The translations under genes were made by a program, and so were the position numbers. Shown here one piece after another: positions 53,327 to 61,405 of a DNA stretch of 64,000 nucleotides (the stretch's first letter is position 1; the number at the start of each line of letters is the position of its first letter). This DNA is from Closterium sp. Naga37s-1 (lineage: Eukaryota; Streptophyta; Zygnematophyceae; Desmidiales; Closteriaceae): NCBI GenBank assembly GCA_947471745.1, contig CANJKZ010000922.1:3719001-3783000 (forward strand), given 5' to 3'. The notes below the pieces were generated by a model. That model was not told where the DNA came from, ran no database searches, and saw only the letters and a list, made by a program, of their open reading frames with translations.

Positions 53327-53806
53327 GGAGAGGGGACTTGATGGGTGGTTGGATGGGCGAAGAGGGGACTTGATGGGTGGTTGGATGGGCGAAGAGGGGA
53401 CTTGATGGGTGGTTGGATGGGCGAAGAGGGGACTTGATGGGTGGTTGGATGGGCGAAGAGGGGACTTGATGGGTGGTTGGATGGGCGAAGAGGGGACTTG
53501 ATGGGTGGTTGGATGGGCGAAGAGGGGACTTGATGGGTGGTTGGATGGGCGAAGAGGGGACTTGATGGGTGGTTGGATGGGCGAAGAGGGGACTTGATGG
53601 GTGGTTGGATGGGCGAAGAGGGGACTTGATGGGTGGTTGGATGGGCGAAGAGGGGACTTGATGGGTGGTTGGATGGGCGAAGAGGGGACTTGATGGGTGG
53701 TTGGATGGGCGAAGAGGGGACTTGATGGGTGGTTGGATGGGCGAAGAGGGGACTTGATGGGTGGTTGGATGGGCGAAGAGGGGACTTGATGGGTGGGTTG
53801 AAGTCT
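53327..53806. repeat. 32-bp minisatellite, about 15 copies
   Basis: Head-to-tail GAAGAGGGGACTTGATGGGT plus GGTTGGATGGGC with almost no variation. It separates two half delta blocks, so it probably expanded inside one repeat unit. Long frames through it are repeat translation. Confidence 0.93.
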
Positions 53807-54202
53807 GAATCGAACTGGGAATGCGGCGCATGGTGGCATATGAGGGATGGGGTGACGGGAATGGGGGGGGACGGCGGGTGGGGAAAGGAAGGTGGAAGAG
53901 GAGGGGGGGGGTGGGTGGGTAGGGGAGGGGGAGCGTTTGGAATGCTGCTGCGAGACGTGGCGTCGGATAGGACAGATGTGAGGGCCCGGAGGATGCATTG
54001 GAAGGGGAGGGGGAGAGAAGGGTTGGGTGGGTGAGGGTGGCTTGGGGTGTGAATGCTGAGCGTAGCGACATCTGAGAGGATAGATATGAGGGCCGTGTCA
54101 AGGCCGCCGGGTGAGTGGTGGCATGGGGGAGGAGGGAGAGGGATGGGTGGGTGGGAGTGATTTGAGCTGGGAATGCGTGTGCAGGTATGTGATAGGATGG
54201 AC

Positions 54203-54565
54203 TAGACATGAGCAAAAATCCGAACCCCTGTTCGGTTCGTCCGAACATGTTCGTGACAGAACCGAACCGAACATGTTTTTTGGCCACAAATGTTCGGCCG
54301 AGCATGTTTGATGTTCGGCCGAACATGTTCGATGTTCGGAAGGGGGGGAGGCCACGGGGGAGGAGCAGGCCCACTGAAAACACACTCTCGAACCTCGAAC
54401 ATGTTCGGGTTCGCCCCGAACATGCAGTGTTCGCCCCCCTATCACGAACACCGAACACCTAAAATCCCCAAAACATGTTCGGGCGAACCGAATCGGTTCG
54501 CCCACAAGACATGTTCGTGGAGGTTCGGGCGAACATGTTCGGTGTTCGCCCGTTGCTCATGTCTA
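54203..54565. mobile_element. hAT MITE, 363 bp
   Basis: Termini TAGACATGAGCAA and TTGCTCATGTCTA are inverted repeats. The 8-bp target duplication is GGATGGAC (54195-54202 and 54566-54573). The inside is dense with GTTCGG/CCGAAC and ACATGTTCGG palindromes and has no coding capacity. It interrupts a delta block; removing it plus one duplicate restores the block. Confidence 0.85.
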
Positions 54566-54739
54566 GGATGGACCCAAGGGCCGCGTCAAGGCCGCCTTGG
54601 GAGAGGCAGAGGGGAAGATGGGATGGGGTGGGGTGGCGTGGGGTAGATAGGCTGATTAGAACTTTGAATGCTGCTGTGTGTGGCTGCATTTGATAAGATA
54701 GACGTGCGTGAAGAGTCAAAGCCTCTTGATGAATGGCGC

Positions 54740-55166
54740 CATGGGGGATGTGGTGGTGGGATTGAGGAGAGAGGGCGGACGGTGAGACAGAGACGGGAGC
54801 AAATGGATGGCTCCATTCCCTTCTGCAAATGACAGGACTTTCGAAAGCGATACATTACAAGCACCGCAACAGCCTTCTCCGTCCCCTTCTTTCCATTGAC
54901 CTCCTCGCCTTCTACAGGAGCCTTTCAGTATTGAGAGACACCATCACACATCCAGGACATTCAGCCCGACGCAGGCTGTGACGCGAAGCAGGCTTGTTCG
55001 GCCCGACCCCTAGATGTCTGGCCGAAACCGGGCCAAAATCTGTTTGGCGGGCTCAAACCGGATGGGTCACCATGACAATTCAGGGGTTCGGCCCGAGGCA
55101 TCCGACCTGGCCTGACCCAGGCCGAACCCGGTTCATAGGTCTGCCACCACAATGGTGGGGACTCAC
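54740..55166. other. Spacer with GGCCGAACC-rich segment (54960-55140), possible hAT remnant
   Basis: 54960-55140 has repeated CGGGCC/GGCCGAACC motifs and on the minus strand begins CAGACCTATGAACCGGGTTC, similar to hAT MITEs. No confirmed partner end or target duplication. Otherwise no gene. Confidence 0.35.
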
Positions 55167-55715
55167 CTTGATGGAGCGCCCTGACTTGGAAGCACAGCAG
55201 GCCTCGTTCCTCCCATGCCTCTGAGCTGAAGTCACATTGAGAGGGTTCTGAACTTGAGGGGGTCTTTCTGGAACGCTCTGAGCTGGACTCACCTTGAGGG
55301 GAAATCACCTACAGGGAGACTCACCTTTGATTGGGTCTTTCTGATGCGCCTTGACTTGGAATCACAGCAGCTCCACCAGCAGCGCGTTGAGCTCGGGTGT
55401 GACCACCTGGTGGTCGTACCTGGGGGGCGAAAGATGGGGCATAGAGGGATGGGGGGGAATGGAAGGGAAGAAAGGGGCATGTATGGATTAGCAGTGCACG
55501 CGCCAGCCAGCCCGTTCAGCTCTGGTGTCACCACCTGGTGGGTGTACCTGGGTGGGGAATAAGGGTGGGGGGGTAAAGGGTGGGGACAGGGGGAAAGGGG
55601 TGTAGAGAAGGAAGGGAGGGAGAGAGGTGGGAGTGGGGACAGCAGTGGATACGCAGCAGCTCCGCCAGCAGGGTGTTGATCTCGGTAGTGACCACCTGGT
55701 GGGCGTACCTGGGCG
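55167..55715 (-). pseudogene. SBP2-like copy 4, array of alpha blocks
   Basis: Minus strand, high to low: RYAHQVVTTEINTLLAELLR (55710-55648); RYTHQVVTPELNGL (55549-55509); RYDHQVVTPELNALLVELL then a TGA, then FQVKAHQKDPIK (55422-55325); a degenerate tail (55290-55251); LLCFQVRALHQ ending at GTGAGT (55200-55167). The alpha consensus matches the LLxFQxRxYQKDPVK region of SBP2. The stop in the third block is in the arginine codon position (CGA to TGA). Each start is preceded by CCCAGG or CCAGG on the minus strand, acceptor-like. Confidence 0.65.
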
Positions 55716-56039
55716 ACCGCTATCGAGCCACTATATGACGCCCTGTTGTTGGCCTCCTAGCTCTCACTTGCTAAACGCGGCTCCCGTGACTCCAGCGTGG
55801 CCAGCGCCCCATGTTTGGCCAAGAGGTGGCGAGACACAACCTAGGCATACGTGATTCGATATGAGAGCGCGTGATTCACAAAAGTAGTGAAATGCGCTGT
55901 AATCCGAAAGCTACAGAGTAAACTCAAATAGGCAGATTCTTGCTTGGGCGAGGAGGTCGGGGTAGCGAGGCTCGGAAGTGTGACGAAAGGTGCGGAGGCG
56001 ACTCGGAAGTGGTTCGGCGCGACAATGTCGGCAGAACTA

Positions 56040-56557
56040 GAGGAGATGACAAATCGCCCTGTTTTATTGTTTCCGATTCCTTTTGGCAGTGGTTTTGACA
56101 ACGCCTTGCTTCGCACTCGCGCCGAATTCCTTGGGACATATGAATTTGCGATGTCTCTTTTTGAGTCCAAAATAAAATATGTTTGTTTTTCCACGGGATA
56201 TCCCAGATCATTTCGTCGCGTCCACAGCAAACTCGAAGCTGGGGACCAAAAGATATATACCCTCTTGGATAGCATGCCAAGTAGAAGGCATCAACCCTAA
56301 ACACCATGAGGCAAGGTGTTTAGGGTTGATGCACCCAAATGGCTTGTCATCCGAGAGGGGTTTAGTTTTTCCACTGGGAACTAAACTGAAACCATGTAAA
56401 CTTCGTACTTGCCCTTTTACACATTTGGTCACGGGAATTGTGAAGAGGCGAAAAAAACTGCCCGTGGGAATTGGACGTGAGCGCAAAAGAATGCGCTGTC
56501 AAAATCACTTCCCATTGGAATCAAAAACTAGAAAACATGGCGGTTCATCATTTCCTC
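56040..56557. mobile_element. Mutator-like foldback MITE, 518 bp
   Basis: Ends GAGGAGATGACAAATCGCC and the complement of the right end GAGGAAATGATGAACCGCC begin long imperfect inverted repeats (90 bp or more). A perfect 18-bp stem GCATCAACCCTAAACACC (56288-56305) with 56315-56332 lies in the middle. The flanks are GCAGAACTA (56031-56039) and GCAGAACCA (56558-56566), a 9-bp duplication with one mismatch, as expected of Mutator-type elements. No coding capacity. Confidence 0.75.
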
Positions 56558-56579
56558 GCAGAACCAGCTGACGCGAGCG

Positions 56580-58610
56580 AAATCGGCGCTGTTCCCGGTG
56601 GGAACCAATCTGGAGAAAGGGGAGGACAAGGAGTCAGGTTTCGCATGGGTAAAACCAAAGGGAGCCGAAAGACTACTGGGTGTGTGGGTCTCGCCCTCAG
56701 GAAGTGCGGATGTTACCTGGGACAAAGCGCTCGCCAGAGCAGCGGAAGAACTCACCAAGTGGCAATCGAGGCACTTGACCACGACTGCGAGGGTAGCGGT
56801 GGTTAACGCCTACGTCTGCCCGATCCTGACGTTCCAAGGTCAAGTGTATCCCTCATCAGAGAAGGTGTGGAAGCGGATTATGAAACTGCTGGTGAACTTC
56901 ATCTCCGGTAACCGGGCGTCTGTTGAGCAGCATTTCACACTCTGGAGCAGAGACCTTATCTTCAGGCCGAGGAAGGAAGGCGGGCTGGAGGTGCGAGACC
57001 CTTTCGTCGATATCTGTAGCCTGGCTGCCAGACGGGTGGGGCTGCTAGTGCTTGACAGAGGCGGTGTCCGCAAATGGCTGGCGAAGAAGGCAGCAGATCT
57101 TCCGGTGGGTTTTCGTTCTTTCTGGGCGCACGAGGAGCTCCTGAAAACATGGAAAGGGCGAAGTGTCAGATGGAAGCAGACCTGTGAATTGTTCATGAAG
57201 TCAAAGGTTGCAAGGGAGGAACCGAGGTCGCGCTGGGATATTGCGCAGGAGCCGCTGGTATTCAATCGACGGATCCTGTCGAACGGGAAAAAACCGTTGG
57301 GCTGTCAAAAAATGGCGGAGGGCTTGGAGCTTTTCCAGCTGGGCGATTTCGTTGGCATTTCGAACGACGGTACATGTTTCCTCAAGGATGAAAAGGAGTT
57401 GGAGAAGGTGTTCAGCACTCTTAAAAAGGCGCGAAGGGCGCTTAAGGTTTTCCACTGTATCCCGGACCTATGGAAGCAGAAACTGCTGGCGCCTATCACG
57501 GGGGCGGAGTTCCTGGAGGTGACAGAGTTTGTGAAAAGGAAGGGCACGGTGGGAGTGTGGAAGGTGGATGCAGTGGTTCAGGAGGGCCTGGCCTGCCGTG
57601 CTTGTGACTGCTTCGGGGAGCCGTTGGTGGGAAGTGCGGAAACATCCGCGATTCTGAGGCTGGAGAGAGTGGAACCAGTAATGATAAGTGCGGGGAAAGT
57701 GATTGGAGTGGGTGGCCTACCTAAAGTACGGCTGCGCTGTTCGGAGCTGTGTGCAGGGGGGCAGATCCCTCCCTTCAAGCAACTGAGGGCGTTTTTCGGC
57801 GCGCAGCAGGGAGCAGCGCTGCAGCAGGAGAAATGGGCGGAAGATTGGGGGAAACCTATTGACTGGAGGAGGATCATCAGGGTGCGGGACTCGGGGTTGC
57901 TGCCAAATCGCGCCCGGGATGTCATGCTCATACTACACTGCCGTAACCTTCAGGTTGGGGTTAGGCTGAAGTTTATGGAAGGGGTTTCGTGCCCTCACTG
58001 CGGGGCGGAAGAAACAGTAGAGCACTGTTTATTCGACTGCCCTCGCATTCAACCGGTGGTGCATGTGCTGTTGAAGGCTCTCCGGATGATCAACCCGGGC
58101 AGGAAAATTGAGTCGCTGGGCGATTTGATATACCAAAAAGAAGGGTCAGCCTCAGGTTTTCCAGAAGCAACACTCACTGCGGTCGCTCTGCACAAGATCT
58201 GGGTGGAAAGGTGTGATGCGGCTTTCGAGAGAGGGCAGTTCCGGTCCAGAAGGGTACTGCGGAAAATTGCAGCGACTTTCTACACCCACGCGAGGGTTTA
58301 TCTACGGGCCAAAAAGGGTAGCAAGGCAGCTGGTTTTATGCTAGGGCCGGGGCAGCACTCTTCGTTAGAGCGGCTGGACCCGGATGAGTTCCGTCTTATG
58401 CGCAGGATCTGTGACACCTCAGCTAAGACGCTTGCGTGGACCAGTGGTTTCACATCCATCTGGGCCAACCCGCGCACATTTTACCGCCCCCCGTAAGGTG
58501 TCAGGATGGGTGCGATGGCTGGTTGCTATCTAGGCCCATCGGCTACTGTTACGACTGTCAATGCTTGTATGCACTGCTATAGTGTAACTTGCATTATCAA
58601 AAAAGAAAAA
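56580..58610 (+). mobile_element. L1-like LINE, 5'-truncated, 2031 bp
   Basis: Flanked by a perfect 15-bp duplication, CAGCTGACGCGAGCG (56565-56579 and 58611-58625). The 3' end is A-rich (TATCAAAAAAGAAAAA) and the 5' end truncated within ORF2 after the catalytic RT core, all standard for target-primed insertion. It landed two bases into the right target copy of the Mutator-like MITE. Confidence 0.88.
56598..58496 (+). CDS. LINE ORF2 C-terminal part with zf-RVT domain (632 codons)
   Basis: An open frame beginning in the RT thumb/connection region (LLGVWVSPSG, W..AL), through a long tail (FISGNRASVEQHFTLWSRD, RPRKEGGLEVRDPF) to the zinc-binding-in-RT domain: RARDVMLILHCRNLQVG then CPHCGAEETVEHCLFDC (about 57990-58040). 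It ends FTSIWANPRTFYRPP. The YxDD catalytic core and endonuclease are missing because of 5' truncation, so the ATG at 56598 is just the first in frame. No frameshift over 1.9 kb indicates a young insertion. It cannot move by itself. Confidence 0.85.
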   Translation: MGTNLEKGEDKESGFAWVKPKGAERLLGVWVSPSGSADVTWDKALARAAEELTKWQSRHLTTTARVAVVNAYVCPILTFQGQVYPSSEKVWKRIMKLLVNFISGNRASVEQHFTLWSRDLIFRPRKEGGLEVRDPFVDICSLAARRVGLLVLDRGGVRKWLAKKAADLPVGFRSFWAHEELLKTWKGRSVRWKQTCELFMKSKVAREEPRSRWDIAQEPLVFNRRILSNGKKPLGCQKMAEGLELFQLGDFVGISNDGTCFLKDEKELEKVFSTLKKARRALKVFHCIPDLWKQKLLAPITGAEFLEVTEFVKRKGTVGVWKVDAVVQEGLACRACDCFGEPLVGSAETSAILRLERVEPVMISAGKVIGVGGLPKVRLRCSELCAGGQIPPFKQLRAFFGAQQGAALQQEKWAEDWGKPIDWRRIIRVRDSGLLPNRARDVMLILHCRNLQVGVRLKFMEGVSCPHCGAEETVEHCLFDCPRIQPVVHVLLKALRMINPGRKIESLGDLIYQKEGSASGFPEATLTAVALHKIWVERCDAAFERGQFRSRRVLRKIAATFYTHARVYLRAKKGSKAAGFMLGPGQHSSLERLDPDEFRLMRRICDTSAKTLAWTSGFTSIWANPRTFYRPP

Positions 58611-59299
58611 CAGCTGACGCGAGCGCCTCGGAACATGCAAGCTAAAGTAAGGTGTACAATATGAAATTAGGATTCGTTACAAAAGCTCACCGAAATTAAC
58701 CTACTGATATAATTTTGAAAAAGAAAAGCCCGATTGATTCCTCAACAAATTCTACAAGCTCACTTGCCAAGCAAAAAAAATGTGGGTAATCATTCATACA
58801 CCACGCATTTAAACTTAGCTATTGCAGTGCACTTATGTAATCTACAACACATACCACTTCGAACATATAATAGACGAAGGGAGCACACAACCCAAAACGC
58901 CCACATGGGTTCGTCTTGTTGGTATTTCTCCTCGCATGACTCTGCATTTGACTGTATCGAGCCTTGGTTGCAGCCTGGCTGGCTGCTTGGACCTCTTTCT
59001 GACCACAGCCGGCTTCATTCTCTGCATGGCAGATATGGTGGTGGGAAGAAGAGGCAGGTTGTTCCCAGATCATCCCCCTTGTTGCAGGACTCCTACTTAT
59101 TTGACTGTGCGAATCTTGACTCCAGCCAAGCTGCCTGGTCCTCGTGCTTCCTTTCCTGCTTGGCAAAGGCAGTGGTGGGAGTGAGGAGCAGGTTTCTGGG
59201 TGGGAGTGAGATGGTGGTGGGAGAGATGGTGGTGGGAGTGAGATGGTGGTGGGATTTGAAGGTGTGAGGAAACAGCAGGTGGGATGGAGGAACTTGAGC

Positions 59300-59757
59300 A
59301 GCATGTGTAACGTATGAAAGTGTGGGCCAGCACAACTCACCCACGGACCTCTTGCCCCTCCTGCCCCTCCTGCCATAACTGTAGGCCCCCCCGCGCCTTC
59401 CCCTCCCACCATAGTTGTCTTCCCCCCCTCTGCCTCTGCCAGCTCGCTCCTCAGCAACCTGTGTGCCCAATCCGCATGCACATGAGGGAAACTCACGCAT
59501 GCCCCTCTTGCCCCTCCCACCACATTCACCCCCCCTTCGCTTCCTCTGCCAGCTCGCTCTTCAGCAACCTGTGTGCCCCATTGAAGTGTGGGCGGGTTCA
59601 GTACACATACAGCACTCACGCACCAACAGCCTCCTGCCCCTCCTGCCCGTCTTGCCCGTCCTGTCCCTCCTTCACCTCCCACCATAACTCCCTTCCCTGC
59701 TGTGCCTCTGCTAGAACACTCTTGAGCAGTTTGTCTAAAATGGCCAATGGCACTCAC
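59300..59757 (-). pseudogene. Epsilon block array: three copies of an unidentified exon-like block
   Basis: Minus strand: AILDKLLKSVLAEAQQ (about 59740-59690), NGAHRLLKSELAEE (about 59585-59535) and DWAHRLLRSELAEAE (about 59475-59430). Each is followed by a Gly/Ala/Arg-rich stretch (MVGGEG...GAGG) and a GTGAGT donor-like site (for example before 59635, 59490 and 59335). A continuous but mixed frame (59757-58819) runs through. The protein is not recognised. Position suggests it may lie upstream of module X in the same locus. Confidence 0.5.
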
Positions 59758-60289
59758 ACAACAACACGGGTGGTTTAGTGTCTGGCAGGGTAGGAGGAGA
59801 TGGGAGGACGATCAGGGGAATGGTGGGTGCGTTTAGTAAGTAATCCCACGTAGGCATGAGCAGGGTACCGAACCGAACATGTTGGTTTTTATGCCCTTAC
59901 AATCAGAACCGGTTGGCTACCAAACCGAACCTGTTCTTGGACGAACTGGTTTTGCATGGAGCCGGTTCGTGGTTCGTTAAAGAGCCAACCAGTTTGCATC
60001 AACCGGCCCGGTTCGGTTCACTTTCCGAGTGAACTTGCACTTGGTCCTACCAGCTGAGACCCAAATAAGAACCATGGGAAACGCACTAACGTTAGGTGGA
60101 AGGGGAATATTGTGAGACTATGCGAGAGTTCAAGCTCGAAATGAGCTCCAACATCGTAGTTTTTGGGTTACACTTAAACCAGGACAACCTGTGTCATGCA
60201 CACCCCTTGCTTGCGATGATTGTGCGAATTCTCAAAGATCAACCAGGGGAATGGTGGATGCGTGCAGTAAGTATTCCTTGTACATGCAC
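59758..60289. other. Spacer with duplicated block and a hAT MITE-like end
   Basis: GATCAGGGGAATGGTGG (59809) recurs as CAACCAGGGGAATGGTGG (60240), each followed by GTGCG/GCGTG and AGTAAGT, a small tandem duplication. At 59852 TAGGCATGAGCAGGGTACCG resembles the hAT MITE end at 54203 and is followed by GAACCGG-rich sequence to about 60030; a matching right end was not found. No supported gene. Confidence 0.4.
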
Positions 60290-60420
60290 TGTCAAACTCA
60301 TATGCTATATTCTATCTAGGCTGTAGTGGGGTAGTTCATATAGGGTAAAACACTTTTAGGTTTCCAACTTGTACCCACCTGCTTGCTAGTTCAGTCATTG
60401 ATTTGTTCACTATTCTAACA
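60290..60420 (+). repeat. 5' LTR of copia I (131 bp)
   Basis: TGTCAAACTCATATGC to CACTATTCTAACA with core TAGGCTGTAGTGGGGTA and AGGGTAAAAC. Confidence 0.88.
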
Positions 60421-61405
60421 TGGTATTCTAAGCAGGTTCCCTCGTGGGAACGTTTTTCTTAGGGCCCACCACGAATTTTTTTTTTTCCTGCCCTGCCCGA
60501 AGCGCGCCTCGCGCCTGCCTTACTTGCGCCGTCACGCGCCCTTCCCTAGTACGGCCCGTCGAGGCCCTGCCTTCGCTGGCCCGTCGCGGCCCTGCCTTAG
60601 CCGCCCATCGCTGGCCCGTGCCGGCCCGTCCCGGCTCGTAACCGCCCGTCGCTGGCCCGTCGCCACGCGTCGCGGCCCTGCCTTAGCCGCCCACTACTGC
60701 CCTGTCCTGCCTTTCGCCGCCCGTCGCTGGCCAGTCCCGGCCCGTCCCGGCCCGTCGCCGGCCCGTACCGGCCCGCTGCCGCCCGTCGCCGGCCCGTCGC
60801 CGCCCGTCGCTGGCCCATCCCAGTCGCGGCCCTGCCTTCGCCGCCCGTCGCGGCCTCTGCCCTGCAGCCGCCCTGTTGCGGCCTCTGCCCTGCAGCCGCC
60901 CTGTCGCGGCCCTGCCCTGCTGCCGCACCAGTCGCGGCCCTGCCCTGCAGCCGCCCCTGTCGCGGCCCTGTCCTGCTGCCGCCCCAGTCGCGGCCCTGCC
61001 TTAGCCGGCCGTTGCGGCCCTGCCCTACTGCCGCCTAAATCGCGGCCTCTGCCCTGCAGCCGCCCTGACGCGGCCCTTCCCTACTGCCGCCCCAGTCGCG
61101 GCTCTTCCCTGCAGCCGCCCCTGTCGCGGCCCTGCCCTGCTGCCGCCCCGGTCGCGGCCCTGACCTAAACCGCCAGCTGCGGCCATGCCCTGCACCCGCC
61201 CCTGGTAAGCACCCGCGCCACCCTTCCGCGCCGCGCCGCCTGCTGCCGCGCCAAGCCGCCAGGCACCGAGCCGCACCGCCCTGTCAAGCCGCGCCGCACT
61301 ACCGAGCCGCGCCGCCCTGCCGAGCCGCGCTGCCCTTCTGCTTGCACTGCTTCTGCTGCCACTGCTGCTACTGCTGCTACTGCTGCTATTGCTGCTACTG
61401 CTACT
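60421..61405 (+). repeat. Leader of copia I
   Basis: PBS, hairpin and box as above, then CGTCGCGGCCCTGCC and GCCGCCC repeats and a CTGCTGCTACTGCTGCTAC tract (61343-61400) right before the gag ATG. No gene. Confidence 0.68.

Larger units (their letters stand above)
53276..54727 (-). pseudogene. SBP2-like copy 4, array of six delta blocks
   Basis: Minus strand, high to low coordinate: RGFDSSRTSILSNAATHSSI (54727-54660); GGLDAALGSI plus SILSHTCTRIP, split by the hAT MITE (54604-54169); GGLDTALISILSDVATLSI (54112-54048); ALTSVLSDATSRSSIP (53992-53938); SYATMRRIP (53850-53818); PGGLDTALTALT (53313-53276). The last two are half-blocks separated by the 32-bp minisatellite. Each complete block starts at GGLD and ends at xIP, the sizes of an exon, with spacers of 60-500 bp. 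No beta or gamma block is seen nearby. Confidence 0.65.
55712..59255 (-). repeat. Module X, copy 4, interrupted by a MITE and a LINE
   Basis: Landmarks shared with copies 1 and 3: ACCGCTATCGAGCCACTAT (55715), GACTCCAGCGTGGCCAGC, the GTGAAATGCGCTGTAATCCG segment, GACTCGGAAGTGGTTCGGCGC, CAGCTGACGCGAGCGCCTCGG (58611), GGGAGCACACAACCC (58880), TGCATTTGACTG and the GTGGGAGTGAGATGG run (59190-59255). The GAKRRWKP/WGKH coding pieces are absent here. Confidence 0.5.

Noticed and set aside
53259-54458. 399-codon minus-strand frame with 32-residue repeats as a repeat protein
   Set aside because: The repeat is the translation of the 32-bp minisatellite; the rest is a MITE and delta blocks in mixed frames.
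59852-60060. A complete hAT MITE starting TAGGCATGAGCA
   Set aside because: No convincing right terminus or flanking duplication found, so only noted as a possible end.
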